The translations under genes and the position numbers were made by a program. A stretch of DNA of 64,000 nucleotides from Clostridium sartagoforme (lineage in GTDB: Bacteria; Bacillota; Clostridia; Clostridiales; Clostridiaceae), in the NCBI RefSeq assembly GCF_004794105.1, contig NZ_SRYR01000009.1, positions 48,889 to 112,888 of the forward strand, read 5' to 3'. How positions within the stretch are numbered: position 1 is the stretch's first letter; each line of letters begins with the position of its first letter. The notes under the pieces are model-generated. The model worked only from the letters and a program-made list of their open reading frames with translations. It ran no database searches and was not told the origin of the DNA. Positions 46,882 to 57,605 of this stretch are shown here, in pieces.

Positions 46882-47709
46882 TTATTCAAAAATAACTGAT
46901 TCTGGTTTTACAGTATCTCCATAAGCTGGAACTAAAGTCTTTTCAAAGGCTTCCTTAAAGAATCCTTCACTAGTTAAAGTATCTATTTCCTTATTTAACC
47001 ATTCTAAAAGTTCAGTATCTCCCTTTTTAACGGCTGGAGCAATTGTATCCTCATCACCTAATGAAGTAATATAAGTTGTATATCCTGGATTTTCTTTTGC
47101 CCAAGCAAATAATAAAGTATTGTCATGAGCTAAAGCATCTCCTCTACCATCTGTTAAAGCTGCAAAAGTTTCTGTATTTTGTTCATATTTAATTAATTCT
47201 ATATCTGGGTGATTTTTAGTAAAGTAGCTTTCTGCTGTAGTTCCTTTATTAACTAAAAGCTTTTTCCCCTTTAATTCTTCCACTGATTTAATAGGTGATC
47301 CATCTGATGATACTACCCCTAAAGCAACCTTCATATAAGGATTTGCAAAGTCAACTTTTTCTTTTCTTTCTGGAGTTACAGTAAAGTTTGCAAGGATTAT
47401 ATCTACTTTATTTGATTCTAAGTATTCTACTCTATTAGCAGCTTCAACTAATACATATTCAACCTTGTTTTCATCCCCAAGTAAATCCTTAGCTATTCTC
47501 TTTGCTAAATATACATCATAGCCTTGATTTTCACCCTTTTCATCAACAAATCCAAATGGAGGTTTATCACTAAATACTCCAATTCTTACTTTTCCTTCAG
47601 CCTTTATTTTATCAATTGATGACTGATTTTCCGCAGGATTTTGACTACATCCAACTAGCGCCCCCACTGCTAATACAATTGTTAAAATTATTGATAATAG
47701 TTTCTTCAT
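46882..47709 (-). CDS. Amino-acid ABC transporter substrate-binding lipoprotein
   Basis: The 275-residue extracellular lipoprotein (lipobox VGALVGCS) belongs to family 3 solute-binding proteins: RIGVFSDKPPFGFVDEKGENQGYDVYLAKRIA and the TVTPERKEKVDFANPY signature. It is the last gene of the permease-permease-ATPase-binding protein operon. The substrate is probably glutamate, aspartate, glutamine or cystine. Confidence 0.9.
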   Translation of the reverse strand: MKKLLSIILTIVLAVGALVGCSQNPAENQSSIDKIKAEGKVRIGVFSDKPPFGFVDEKGENQGYDVYLAKRIAKDLLGDENKVEYVLVEAANRVEYLESNKVDIILANFTVTPERKEKVDFANPYMKVALGVVSSDGSPIKSVEELKGKKLLVNKGTTAESYFTKNHPDIELIKYEQNTETFAALTDGRGDALAHDNTLLFAWAKENPGYTTYITSLGDEDTIAPAVKKGDTELLEWLNKEIDTLTSEGFFKEAFEKTLVPAYGDTVKPESVIFE

Positions 47710-47759
47710 TTTATTTACACCATCCCTTTTTATATTTTTAATATTTTATTACTTATTGC

Positions 47760-48506
47760 TTATTTATATAAATCAAAAGATGCTAAAAAGCTTTTAGCCC
47801 TTTCAGTTTTTGGATTATTAAAGAATTCTTTAGGAGTAGTTACTTCTACTAATTTTCCTTCTTCCATAAAAACTATCTTATCCGCTACATGCTTTGCAAA
47901 TTCTAATTCATGAGTTACAACTATCATAGTCATTCCATTCTTTGCAAGCTCTAATAATACCATTAATACCTCTCTAACCATTTCTGGATCTAAAGCTGCT
48001 GTAACTTCGTCAAAAAGCATTATTTCGGGGTTCATGCATAAAGCTCTTACTATTGCAATTCTTTGCTTTTGACCTCCTGATAATTCTCTTGGATAAGAAA
48101 ATTTTCTATTAAATAAACCTACTCTATTAAGTAATTCATCTGCTTGTTTTTCTGCTTCTTCCTTTTTTCTATTTTGAGCCTTAGTTGGCCCAAGAAGTAT
48201 ATTATTTATTACATTTAAGTGAGGGAATAATTCATAGCTTTGAAAAACCATCCCTACTATTCCTCTTACCTTTTCAAAAGGTATCTCTTTCCCTAGTAAA
48301 CCATAGCCTTCAAGATGGATTTCTCCCTTACTTATTTCCTCTAAGCCATTTATACATCTTAAAAATGTACTTTTTCCACAGCCAGAAGGTCCAAGTACTA
48401 CTACAACTTCGCCTTTTTTAACTTCTAAATCTATTCCTTTTAAAGCTTCTATATCTCCATATTTCTTTTCCAGGCCTTTTACCTTTAATAAAACATCTTC
48501 ACTCAT
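47760..48506 (-). CDS. glnQ: Amino-acid ABC transporter ATPase (GlnQ-like)
   Basis: The 248-residue ATPase has Walker A GPSGCGKST, signature LSGGQKQR, Walker B IMLFDEVTAALDPE and the switch histidine in VTHELEFA. PAAT-family marks are clear. It lies between the permeases and the binding protein; start after GGGGGAGAA. Confidence 0.92.
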   Translation of the reverse strand: MSEDVLLKVKGLEKKYGDIEALKGIDLEVKKGEVVVVLGPSGCGKSTFLRCINGLEEISKGEIHLEGYGLLGKEIPFEKVRGIVGMVFQSYELFPHLNVINNILLGPTKAQNRKKEEAEKQADELLNRVGLFNRKFSYPRELSGGQKQRIAIVRALCMNPEIMLFDEVTAALDPEMVREVLMVLLELAKNGMTMIVVTHELEFAKHVADKIVFMEEGKLVEVTTPKEFFNNPKTERAKSFLASFDLYK

Positions 48507-48520
48507 AATTCTTCTCCCCC

Positions 48521-49195
48521 TTAGTTTAACTTTCTTTCAAGAGCTTTTGCCCCTAATGAAATAGGGAAGCAAATAATAAAATAAATTATTAGCATAAAGC
48601 CATAAATCCAAAATGGAGTAAGAGGCTCTGTTAAAATAGATCTTTCAATAATTTGCTGGCCAACTTTAACTAAATCTACTGTACCTATTAAGGTCATTAA
48701 AGTAGTGGTCTTAATCATTCTTGTAGTTAAATTGATTATTCCAGGCAAAACCCTCCTTATACTTATTGGAATTATAATAAATCTATAAGTTTTTACCTTA
48801 TTTAAAGATAATGCCATAGCAGATTCATAATATATTTTAGGAATAGAGGTTATTGCACCTCTTACTAAATCTCCTATCTCAGCCGTTCCCCATAATGTGA
48901 AAACTATATATCCAACTAATATTGAATCTATATGGATATTTAAAACTTTAGGTATTCCAAAGTAAAATATAAAAAGCCATACCATTATAGGTACAATCCT
49001 TATACTTTCAAGGTATATAAAGGAAATGCTTTTAATAACCTTGTTTTTACTAGTCATAATGATTCCAAATAAAATTCCTAAAATAGTTGATAGTATTACT
49101 GAAACTAAAGCTATATTTAATGTTACAGCTAGTCCCTCCATTAATCTTTTTAAATTATCTATATTAAATATTGCATTATTTGCCAAATTCCCCAT
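48521..49195 (-). CDS. Amino-acid ABC transporter permease
   Basis: The 224-residue inner-membrane permease has about five helices and the EAA loop AMALSLNKVKTYRFIIIPISIRRVLPG. It starts behind AAAGGAGG inside the end of the preceding gene (20-base overlap), so the two are translationally coupled. Confidence 0.9.
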   Translation of the reverse strand: MGNLANNAIFNIDNLKRLMEGLAVTLNIALVSVILSTILGILFGIIMTSKNKVIKSISFIYLESIRIVPIMVWLFIFYFGIPKVLNIHIDSILVGYIVFTLWGTAEIGDLVRGAITSIPKIYYESAMALSLNKVKTYRFIIIPISIRRVLPGIINLTTRMIKTTTLMTLIGTVDLVKVGQQIIERSILTEPLTPFWIYGFMLIIYFIICFPISLGAKALERKLN

Positions 49196-49841
49196 ACCTT
49201 AACCTCCTTTCTAGAAATCTACTAAATATTGAGATTGGAAGTAAGATAATAAGATAAAATATAACTACTAATATTAATGCTTCACTTGTCTTATAGTACA
49301 TTCCAATAACATCCTTAGTTACAAACATAAGCTCTGCTACTGCAATTGATGCAATAATTGATGTTTCCTTAACTAAAAAAATAGCATTAGCTACTATCGA
49401 TGGTATTGAAATTGAAAAACTAATTGGCAGTATGATACTCGTTAATATTTGCTTCTTACTAAGCCCTAAAGCTTCTCCACTTTCAATTTGAGATTTTGAA
49501 ACAGCTTGAACTCCTCCTCTAAAGCTTTCAGCCATATAAGCTCCTCCTAAAAAGGCTAGTCCTATTACTCCACAAGCAAAACCACTAAGCTTTATACCAA
49601 ACTTAGTTAATCCATAATAAAGAAAAAAAACTTGAATTAGCAAAGGCGTATTTCTTGAGAATTCTATATACACCTTAGAAATTATAGTTAAAATCTTTAA
49701 ATTAAAATATCTTGCTGTTTCTATTAATAGCCCAATTGTAATAGATAAAATTATAGAAACTACTGCAAGCTTTACAGTCATAATTGTACCTTGCATAAAT
49801 GTAGGTATAATCTCTCTAATAAAATTAAAATCTATGTCCAT
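49176..49841 (-). CDS. Amino-acid ABC transporter permease
   Basis: The 221-residue partner permease has the EAA loop SGEALGLSKKQILTSIILPISFSISIPS and five or so helices. It is the first gene of the operon and its end overlaps the next gene. The two permeases should form the heterodimeric channel. Confidence 0.9.
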   Translation of the reverse strand: MDIDFNFIREIIPTFMQGTIMTVKLAVVSIILSITIGLLIETARYFNLKILTIISKVYIEFSRNTPLLIQVFFLYYGLTKFGIKLSGFACGVIGLAFLGGAYMAESFRGGVQAVSKSQIESGEALGLSKKQILTSIILPISFSISIPSIVANAIFLVKETSIIASIAVAELMFVTKDVIGMYYKTSEALILVVIFYLIILLPISIFSRFLERRLRYGEFGK

Positions 49842-50298
49842 TTACATTCCCCCATTGTAAAATCAGTTAAGTTCACAATACGTAAACTAAAATACAATTT
49901 TCTTCTCTCTTTGTTTTTCCTAAACCTTTCATTACTCCCGCTTCGCTATTCCTACTATTCCGATATGTTTTATTTCTTATATTCTATATTTTATATATAC
50001 TGTTTATTTTTGTCAATAGAGTTCTTCCTATTTTTAACTTCTATTTTTATTTGAAAGTTTTTATTATTAATTAGTATTGAAAGTGCTATTGACTTAAATT
50101 TATTATTAAACCTTTTTACTATTAAGAGTAATATTATCTTAAAAACATAATTGCCTTTTATTTATTCTTATAGATTATTTACAGAAACCTTAAAAAGTGA
50201 TTCAATCTTTTAATTTATTTTTAATGTTACAAATATAACAACCCGTAATTAGTTTATGCGTTAAATTATCCTTTGTGAGAAATATAAAAGCACAAAAA
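49842..50298. other. Intergenic region upstream of the amino-acid transporter
   Basis: 457 bases with no gene. It must hold the transporter promoter; I see no leader RNA structure such as a T-box. Confidence 0.5.
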
Positions 50299-50320
50299 AG
50301 GCTGTTTCAAAAAACAGCCT
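50299..50320 (-). terminator. Terminator after degV
   Basis: AGGCTGTT / AACAGCCT with six T residues following on the minus strand. Confidence 0.85.
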
Positions 50321-50447
50321 AGTTAATAATTAAAAATTAATGATTATTTATGTAATTCTTTCAGTGCTACTAAAAAACTTTATCAACAATTCTTTTATTC
50401 TTTAAATTTTTCATTTTTAATTATTCCATTATTTCTAGCATCTTAAA

Positions 50448-51314
50448 TTATCTTTCATTACCTATAAATACAACCCCTAGAGTTCCAGGTCCTCCATGAG
50501 TTCCAATAACTGCTCCAATTGAGTTGATTATTACATCCTTAACATTATACTCACTTAATATCATTTCTTTAACAGTTAATGCATCTTCTAAACAATCTGC
50601 ATGGGCAATAAATATAGCTTGATCTTCTATATTTTCTCCCTTTTCTTTAATTTGATTAACTAAATACTTTAGAGCTTTTTTTCTACCTTTTAGTTTTTCC
50701 CCAGGCACTACACCACCATCATTATCAATTTTTAAAGTTGGCTTTATTCCAAGCAATCCACCAACTACTGCAACTGCCCCAGAGATACGTCCACCTCTCT
50801 TTAAATGATTTAAATCATCTACAGTGATTCCATGGATAACTTTTCTCTTTATTGATTCTAAATAGTTAACTATTTCTTCAACAGTCTTATTATTTTTTAT
50901 CATTTCCACAGCCTTATATATTAATATACCTTCTCCTACAGATACACTTAGAGAATCTAATATACTAATACTTGCTTCTGGATATTCTTCTAATATCATC
51001 TTTCTAGCTGTTACTGCACTGCTAACTGTACCACTTAAGCCTGATGATAATCCAATATATAAAATAGTCTTACCTTCCTTAACATATCTTTCAAAGAGCT
51101 CATGGAAAGTTCCCACATTAACTTGTGTAGTTGAAGGCATAGCTCCCTCTTTCACTTTTTTATAAAAATCTTTATGGCTTAAAGTTTGTCCTAGATCATC
51201 AAGAATAAACTCTCCATCTAAATTAACCATTAAAGATGCTACATCAATATTATTTTCTCTTATATAATCTATAGATAAATCACATGCTGAATCCGTAATT
51301 AATTTTATACTCAT
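50448..51314 (-). CDS. DegV-family fatty-acid-binding protein
   Basis: The 288-residue two-domain DegV/FakB-like protein binds a fatty acid and presents it to the FakA kinase. Marks: ITDSACDLS, PSTTQVNVG, LYIGLSSGLSGT and the C-terminal IGAVIGTHGGPGTLG. I start at ATG 51314 behind AGGAG at 9 bases; a TTG 9 bases upstream is less likely. Confidence 0.9.
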   Translation of the reverse strand: MSIKLITDSACDLSIDYIRENNIDVASLMVNLDGEFILDDLGQTLSHKDFYKKVKEGAMPSTTQVNVGTFHELFERYVKEGKTILYIGLSSGLSGTVSSAVTARKMILEEYPEASISILDSLSVSVGEGILIYKAVEMIKNNKTVEEIVNYLESIKRKVIHGITVDDLNHLKRGGRISGAVAVVGGLLGIKPTLKIDNDGGVVPGEKLKGRKKALKYLVNQIKEKGENIEDQAIFIAHADCLEDALTVKEMILSEYNVKDVIINSIGAVIGTHGGPGTLGVVFIGNER

Positions 51315-51493
51315 ACTTTTCAACTCCTAAATTTCATTTTGTACTGATATTATATATTCGATTTATTCCATTGTCAAATGTTTTGATATTCAAAATATAA
51401 TTCTGTGAAAGATATTATATCCCCCTCCCCCTGACACGATCTAGAACTTAGGAAGTCATAAAATGAACATAAGTATTTCTACTAATAAATTTA

Positions 51494-51766
51494 TTACTTT
51501 TCTAATATTTTAATACAAGAAGCAATCACTAAAAATAGTCCCATAATTGAAATTACAACTCCAATTATCTTATTGCCATTATATCCTTCTTTTCCATCTA
51601 AACTTTTAGATGTTTTTATGTGACTTAATCCACTAAATAACTGAGTTAATCCAAGCATTAAAACTATATAATTACTGTCTAACTTATTAAAAAAGTAAAA
51701 TATCATGGAAACAATACAAAGTATCCCAAATATAATTGTTAGAATAGAAAACCGATTTAAGTTCAT
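51494..51766 (-). CDS. Small membrane protein, DUF3953-like
   Basis: The 90-residue protein has three hydrophobic helices (about residues 6-27, 31-46 and 66-86). It resembles the DUF3953 family of unknown function. The start has AGGAGGAAA. Confidence 0.65.
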   Translation of the reverse strand: MNLNRFSILTIIFGILCIVSMIFYFFNKLDSNYIVLMLGLTQLFSGLSHIKTSKSLDGKEGYNGNKIIGVVISIMGLFLVIASCIKILEK

Positions 51767-52069
51767 TTTCCTCCTCCTTATTAATTATAATTATCTTCCA
51801 GTAATAATTAAGTGTACCATATTTTTCTAAATTAATGTTGCTCAAATTGTCAGAGAAGTCCATTATTAACAATCTAAGAATCAACTCTAATTATTGAATA
51901 TATTTAAATAAAATAAAAATACTGCATTCTCATTTCCGACTGGTGCAGTATTTATAATAATCTTTTATTAAAATATACATTAGTAATACTCCAAATTAGT
52001 ATTTATAAATCTAGACTACTATAATTATTATAGTTTTCCTTTTTATTGATAATATAATAATCTACATAT

Positions 52070-52591
52070 TTATTCTTTGATATATGATGGATTAATTCTT
52101 GCCATTAAGTATTCATTTTCATATTTTCCATTTCTTATAGCTGCTAGACGTTTAAGACCTTCTTTTTTAAAACCAAGCTTTTCATAAAGATGAATGGCTC
52201 TTTTATTATCTTCGAACACTCCTAACTCAACGCGAATAAGCATTAGCCAATTATCAGCAACATCAAGTAGAGCTTCCATTAAAGCAGTGCCAACCCCCAT
52301 ATTTTGATAATCTTTATGAATCATAATTCCAATGCCACCGCTATGACGTAAACGTGGGTTTGAATTTATAGTTAATCCTGCCGTTCCTATTATTTCTTCT
52401 TCACCATTTTTATTTTGAACTACAGCTACAAATTGGTGTTGGTTCCCGTCCATATTCATAATGAAATCTTCATTACGTTTTACTCTTTCTGATGGAATCC
52501 CAAGTATATTTTCAAATACCCCTGGCATACGCCTAAGGGCATTTACTCCTTTGCCGTCTCCAACTTCTATTGGTCTTATTAAAAACTCCAT
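52070..52591 (-). CDS. GNAT-family N-acetyltransferase
   Basis: The 173-residue acetyltransferase has the acetyl-CoA motif HKDYQNMGVGTALMEALLD and a C-terminal EKLGFKKEGLKR. I start at ATG 52591, 9 bases after GGGAGG; an earlier in-frame ATG has no site. It most resembles L-amino-acid or polyamine acetyltransferases; the substrate is unknown. Confidence 0.85.
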   Translation of the reverse strand: MEFLIRPIEVGDGKGVNALRRMPGVFENILGIPSERVKRNEDFIMNMDGNQHQFVAVVQNKNGEEEIIGTAGLTINSNPRLRHSGGIGIMIHKDYQNMGVGTALMEALLDVADNWLMLIRVELGVFEDNKRAIHLYEKLGFKKEGLKRLAAIRNGKYENEYLMARINPSYIKE

Positions 52592-52647
52592 TAAAACTTG
52601 CCTCCCTCTATATGAATAGTTTTGATTCACTTTGTAATATCATACTC

Positions 52648-54030
52648 TTATAAACTATTCTGTTTTTCTAACTCTATCCTACTTTTAGTCCTATAATTGG
52701 ATGCATTTTGTCTTAAATTATTACTAAAACTTAAATTACTTTTTTCAATTTCTGTATAAGGAATTCTAAAAGGATGGCTATAGTGCATATAGTCTGCTAT
52801 ATTCGTTCCCAATAATGCACCTTCTTCCATATTTATTTTGTAGAAAATATAACCTCTTTGTTCTTTAGAGTTAAGAGGATAATTTATTGTTCCTGTTATT
52901 TTATTTTCTTGACTTAACTGACCAAAAATATCAGTGCTTCCTACTATTCCTCCATTTAATCTAGGTATTGCTGAAGCGTAGTTTATACCTTTATTTTCAT
53001 ATATTAATCTTCCATTTATAAGCTCTAACTCTCTTGAATTACTAATGGCAATTCCATCTTGCCAATAAGGTCCATTATCTCCCCAATCAAAGTATTCAAT
53101 TGCATACATTTCATTATACTTAAGTTCAATAAATATAGTTATTGCTTCTAAATCCTTTTCTGTATCATTATCGAAATCAAAATCAATATTAACTGTCTCT
53201 ATATTTACTATATCCTTAAGGACAGCCATATCTTCATCTATAATATCTCTAACAATTTTCAATGGAATTCCTTCATCTATTAACAAATTTCTATTACTAT
53301 ATTCCTTAACAGGTGTTACTTCAACAGAATCTAATCTAATATGATTAGATAGAACACAGCTAATTGCAACTAAGAAAATACAGCTTGTAATATATCCCAA
53401 TATCAAACTTTTATTACTAAATCTTATTTTGGTATTTGAAGTCATACAATTGATACTTTCAATATCATAACTTAATTTATATAGCAATCTAATTATATAG
53501 AAGTAATATATAATCATAGGAATAGAAATAAACCAAATTTGACCTAATTCTGTTATAGCAATTATTGTAACTATAATCCTCCAAATTATTAATCTCATAA
53601 TAGGATCTTTTTTATGCTCCACATTAGCTTTACTAAAAACTTCTCTTATACCTTTTCTAAAAATAATAAGAAAAGTAATATGAAAGACTATTAATATTAA
53701 TGCTGATAAAAAAACATTGTTAAAATTGACACTTAAAGGTGTACTTTTATATATCAAGCTTAATACATTAAATGCCATATTTATAATAGAAAATTTCCAA
53801 GCTAATTTAAGAGTTTTGTTTTCCTTTCTTAAATCACGGAAGCCAATATATAAAAGCACTGCTGCTAATGTTGGTAATATGTACTGTAACCATAAAAAAT
53901 TAAAAGTAAATAAAGTAAACATAAAGCCAATAGCAATATTTTTCATAGCTCTGCCTCTAAAAACCCTTAAAAACCTTTCATCTATATCTATTGATTTATT
54001 ATTAAACTGATTCTCATAAAGCTTATCCAT
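52648..54030 (-). CDS. Large membrane protein of unknown function
   Basis: The 460-residue protein has about seven transmembrane helices (about residues 30-235, one near 210-228), followed by an exposed C-terminal region of about 230 residues (DSVEVTPVKEYSNRN ... DFDFDNDTEKDLEAI). I recognise no family. It lies 56 bases upstream of the acetyltransferase gene and may be co-transcribed with it. Confidence 0.6.
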   Translation of the reverse strand: MDKLYENQFNNKSIDIDERFLRVFRGRAMKNIAIGFMFTLFTFNFLWLQYILPTLAAVLLYIGFRDLRKENKTLKLAWKFSIINMAFNVLSLIYKSTPLSVNFNNVFLSALILIVFHITFLIIFRKGIREVFSKANVEHKKDPIMRLIIWRIIVTIIAITELGQIWFISIPMIIYYFYIIRLLYKLSYDIESINCMTSNTKIRFSNKSLILGYITSCIFLVAISCVLSNHIRLDSVEVTPVKEYSNRNLLIDEGIPLKIVRDIIDEDMAVLKDIVNIETVNIDFDFDNDTEKDLEAITIFIELKYNEMYAIEYFDWGDNGPYWQDGIAISNSRELELINGRLIYENKGINYASAIPRLNGGIVGSTDIFGQLSQENKITGTINYPLNSKEQRGYIFYKINMEEGALLGTNIADYMHYSHPFRIPYTEIEKSNLSFSNNLRQNASNYRTKSRIELEKQNSL

Positions 54031-54297
54031 CGTATCCCTTTCCCCTTCGAAATCTAAATAATTATTATAGTCATAAAAATAAAATTTGGAATAATAACTA
54101 TTTATTAATATAACATTTCTCTAGTAAATTATACCATATTATTTCTTAGTTAAATGTAGTTTTATATATACGTAATTATTTCTAAAAATAAATCGAAACT
54201 AAATTTTATACGAATTTAAACTTTATTTATATATCTTTTCTTAATTTGACTATATTTGTATCATTCTTTTAAACTTCATTAAATTAATCTAATAAAA

Positions 54298-54337
54298 AAG
54301 GTGCATAAGTAAATCAAATTATATACTCATACACCTT
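54298..54337 (-). terminator. Terminator after the ROK kinase
   Basis: AAGGTG / CACCTT with inner TACT / AGTA, ending on the minus strand in six T residues. Confidence 0.75.
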
Positions 54338-54403
54338 CTATCAAATCTATATATTAAAACATTTCTTAATCATTTTATTATTTATTCTCATTATCCTTTG
54401 TAA

Positions 54404-55309
54404 TTATATTAAATTTTGCTTTTGTAAAAAGTTATATAAAGCACCTAATTTATTTGCATCATTTCCATACTTACAAATCTTAACTACTGGTCTTATTTTA
54501 GCATCTGAATTGGAATTCTTAATTTCATCTATCTTTTTATTTACTTCCTCTAAGAATCCCTTTCTTTCACAAATAGCACCACCTAAAACTATAACCTCTG
54601 GATCGTAGGTATATTGAATATTAAATATACCTATAGCCATATATCTAAAAAATTTATTTACTTCTTCTACAGCTATTTCATCACCATTATCATATAACTC
54701 AAAGGCTTTTATACCATTGAAGTTATCCATACTTATTCCTTTTCTATCTGCAATAAATTTTGTTACTGCAAAAGTTGAACCAGCTCTACTCCATGATAAA
54801 TATTTTTGGTTATGAACATCTATATCTACTAAGCAATATCCAAATTCTCCTCCATGTTTATGAACACCTGAATGTATTTTTTTATCTTTTACTAATGCCC
54901 CACCTATCCCTGTTCCACAAACAACAAAAGCACAATCATTTTCATTCTTAGCCGCTCCAATCCAACATTCCCCTAATGCCGCACAATTTGCGTCATTTTC
55001 TATTTCAACTGGTAGTCCTGTCATTTTATTTAATACTTCTTTAAAATTAGGTCCATGTATATATGGTAATGCACTCATCCCTCCAATAATTCCTGTTTCA
55101 TTATCTACTGCTCCAGGTGCACTTAATGCAATACCTTCTAGGCTATATTTTTCCTTTAGTTCATTTACCTTACTAGATAAATCATAAAAAAATCCTTCTA
55201 TAGTTTCAGATATCTCTATTTTTCCACTAATTAATATAATAGCTTCGTTATTAATTACAGACCATTTTACTGATGATCCACCTATATCAAAGACTATATA
55301 ATTACTCAT
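54404..55309 (-). CDS. ROK-family sugar kinase
   Basis: The 301-residue kinase has the phosphate motif VFDIGGSSVKWSV, ENDANCAALGE and CGTGIGGALV. The usual ROK zinc site (HxxCxCGxxGC) is absent; the corresponding stretch is GGEFGYCLVD. Such ROK proteins phosphorylate glucose, N-acetylmannosamine or beta-glucosides. It is separate from gpmI by about 195 bases. Confidence 0.85.
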   Translation of the reverse strand: MSNYIVFDIGGSSVKWSVINNEAIILISGKIEISETIEGFFYDLSSKVNELKEKYSLEGIALSAPGAVDNETGIIGGMSALPYIHGPNFKEVLNKMTGLPVEIENDANCAALGECWIGAAKNENDCAFVVCGTGIGGALVKDKKIHSGVHKHGGEFGYCLVDIDVHNQKYLSWSRAGSTFAVTKFIADRKGISMDNFNGIKAFELYDNGDEIAVEEVNKFFRYMAIGIFNIQYTYDPEVIVLGGAICERKGFLEEVNKKIDEIKNSNSDAKIRPVVKICKYGNDANKLGALYNFLQKQNLI

Positions 55310-55472
55310 TTCTTCTCCCCCCTTTTTAAAACGTTTTCTTTTATAAAACTAAGTATACATACATAAAGATGTCTTGTCCATAATCTCTGTTAATATTTGT
55401 TAAATTAATCTTAAAATCTTCCAGTCATTCTTCTTAAAGTATCCTATTTTCAATAAAAATTAAAAAAATAAA

Positions 55473-55495
55473 AAGCGCAGCCTTAAGCTACGCTT
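55473..55495 (-). terminator. gpmI terminator
   Basis: AAGCG-AGC / GCT-CGCTT stem with TTTTTATTTTT on the minus strand, 10 bases past gpmI. Confidence 0.88.
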
Positions 55496-55504
55496 CTATA
55501 ACAA

Positions 55505-57031
55505 TTAGTTATTTACTATTAAACATTCTCCAGTCATTTCAGCTGGTTTATCTAATCCCATTTCATTTAACATTGTAGGAGCTATATCAGCAAGTTTTCC
55601 TTCTTTTAAGCTTCTACCTTCAGTATTGTTTGATACCCATATAAATGGAACTGGGTCAGTTGTATGAGCTGTGAATGGGTTTCCTGTTGAGAAATCAATC
55701 ATGATCTCTGCATTACCATGGTCTGCAGTTACAAATAAAGTTCCATCTTTTTCTAAGATCTTATCTGCAATCTTACCTAGGCATCCATCAACAGTTTCTA
55801 TAGCCTTAACTGCCGCTTCCATAACTCCAGTATGACCAACCATATCTGGGTTAGCAAAGTTAAGGATAATCATATCATACTTATCTTCATCTAATCTCTT
55901 AAGTAATTCATCTGTTACTTCATGAGCACTCATTTCAGGCTTTAAGTCATAAGTTGCAACCTTAGGAGATGCAATTAATGCTCTATCTTCACCTGGATAT
56001 TCTTTTTCAACTCCACCGTTAAAGAAGAATGTAACGTGTGCATACTTTTCAGTTTCAGCAATTCTTAATTGATTTAATCCTTTATTTGAAACATATTCTC
56101 CTAAAGTATTGTTAATGCCTTCTGGTCTGTAAGCAACATTAACTCCTTCTAAAGTCTTGTCATATTGAGTTAAAGTTACAAATGTTAAATCTAAAGCTTC
56201 TCTATTAAATCCAGCAAATTCCTTATCATTAATAGCTCTAGTTATTTCTCTAGCTCTATCTGGTCTAAAGTTAAAGAATATTACTGAGTCTCCATTTTTA
56301 ATAGTTCCTTCTGAATCTACTACTGATGGTAATACAAATTCGTCAGTCTTATTATCATGGTAAGACTTATCAATAGCTTCTACTGCAGATGAAGAAATTT
56401 CACCTTTTCCTAGAACCATTGCATTGTAAGCTAGTTCTACTCTTTCCCATCTGTTATCTCTATCCATTGCATAGTATCTTCCAGATACAGTAGCTATTTT
56501 ACCTACTCCAATTTCCTTCATGTACTTTTCGATTTCAACTATGAAATCTTTTCCTGATGAAGGTGGAACGTCTCTACCATCCATAAATGCATGAACATAT
56601 ACCTTAGTTAATCCAGCATCTTTAGCTAATCTTAATAGTCCTTTTAAGTGATCAATATGTGAGTGAACTCCACCATCTGATAATAATCCTAATAAATGTA
56701 GTGCAGAGTTGTTTTTCTTAGCATTTTCTACTGCTAATGTTAAAGCTTCATTCTTAAAGAATCCGCCTTCTTCTATTTCCTTAGTTATTCTTGTTAATTC
56801 TTGATATATAATTCTTCCAGCACCAATATTTAAATGTCCTACTTCTGAGTTACCCATTTGTCCATCAGGTAATCCAACAAATAATCCACTAGCTTGTAAT
56901 TGTGTGCTTGGGTATTTAGTCATTAATCTATTGTAATTTGGTTTTTGTGCTGCTTCTACAGCATTTCCATCTGACTTTGGAGCTATTCCAAATCCATCTA
57001 ATATCATTAACATTACAGGTTTTTTCGCCAT
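55505..57031 (-). CDS. gpmI: Cofactor-independent phosphoglycerate mutase
   Basis: The 508-residue, manganese-dependent enzyme interconverts 3- and 2-phosphoglycerate. Alkaline-phosphatase fold with metal motifs LMILDGFG, the catalytic serine in [25 protein letters not shown] and TADHGNAE. I start at ATG 57031, behind GGAGGG; an earlier ATG at 57043 includes the site. It lies about 570 bases after tpiA. Confidence 0.95.
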   Translation of the reverse strand: MAKKPVMLMILDGFGIAPKSDGNAVEAAQKPNYNRLMTKYPSTQLQASGLFVGLPDGQMGNSEVGHLNIGAGRIIYQELTRITKEIEEGGFFKNEALTLAVENAKKNNSALHLLGLLSDGGVHSHIDHLKGLLRLAKDAGLTKVYVHAFMDGRDVPPSSGKDFIVEIEKYMKEIGVGKIATVSGRYYAMDRDNRWERVELAYNAMVLGKGEISSSAVEAIDKSYHDNKTDEFVLPSVVDSEGTIKNGDSVIFFNFRPDRAREITRAINDKEFAGFNREALDLTFVTLTQYDKTLEGVNVAYRPEGINNTLGEYVSNKGLNQLRIAETEKYAHVTFFFNGGVEKEYPGEDRALIASPKVATYDLKPEMSAHEVTDELLKRLDEDKYDMIILNFANPDMVGHTGVMEAAVKAIETVDGCLGKIADKILEKDGTLFVTADHGNAEIMIDFSTGNPFTAHTTDPVPFIWVSNNTEGRSLKEGKLADIAPTMLNEMGLDKPAEMTGECLIVNN

Positions 57032-57558
57032 AATTCCCTCCAAAATTTACTTAATCTATATTTGAAATTATATTGACAATACTTATATATATGTATCAAT
57101 TAAATCTATATTATTTATGTATTATAAAGTTAAAATTATTAAACTTATTTAAATGAAATAATAAGATTGAAATCATATATATTTTAGTCTTTATATAAGT
57201 CTCTAAAATACTTACTTTACTTAAACGCTATTAAATTAAACTACAATTCAATTAATGCAAAATATCTACCACAACTTATATAATATTATCTTTCTTTAAT
57301 TTCACCTTTATTATACTACAATTACTTCATTTTAACAATAAATGTACAAGCCAGTTAAACCTTTGCAAGAAAATATTTTTGATAATAATTATTAATTAAT
57401 AATACAATCACTTGAATTTCACCTAAATTCTATAAATATATTTACTTTTTATCTTTATCATTACAAAAAAATTTAACTTTCTGTATCTATCTATTTCATT
57501 GTATTTCGTTTTATTCTGTTTCACTTTACTTTTCATAGCTATACTTTTTATAAATTAA
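57032..57558. other. Intergenic region between gpmI and tpiA
   Basis: 527 AT-rich bases without a gene. It should carry a promoter for gpmI; nothing distinctive is visible other than the tpiA terminator at its right end. Confidence 0.5.
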
Positions 57559-57599
57559 AAAGCTGTGTAATAATTATCTAATAATTATTGCACAGCTTT
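57559..57599 (-). terminator. tpiA terminator
   Basis: AAAGCTGTG / CACAGCTTT with continued TAATAATTAT / ATAATTATT pairing, an almost perfect 19-bp stem, 6 bases past tpiA. Confidence 0.85.
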
Positions 57600-57605
57600 A
57601 ATTAA

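Noticed and set aside
51687..51884. 65-residue minus-strand frame overlapping the DUF3953-like gene
   Set aside because: Out of frame overlap with a better gene, odd composition, no ribosome site.
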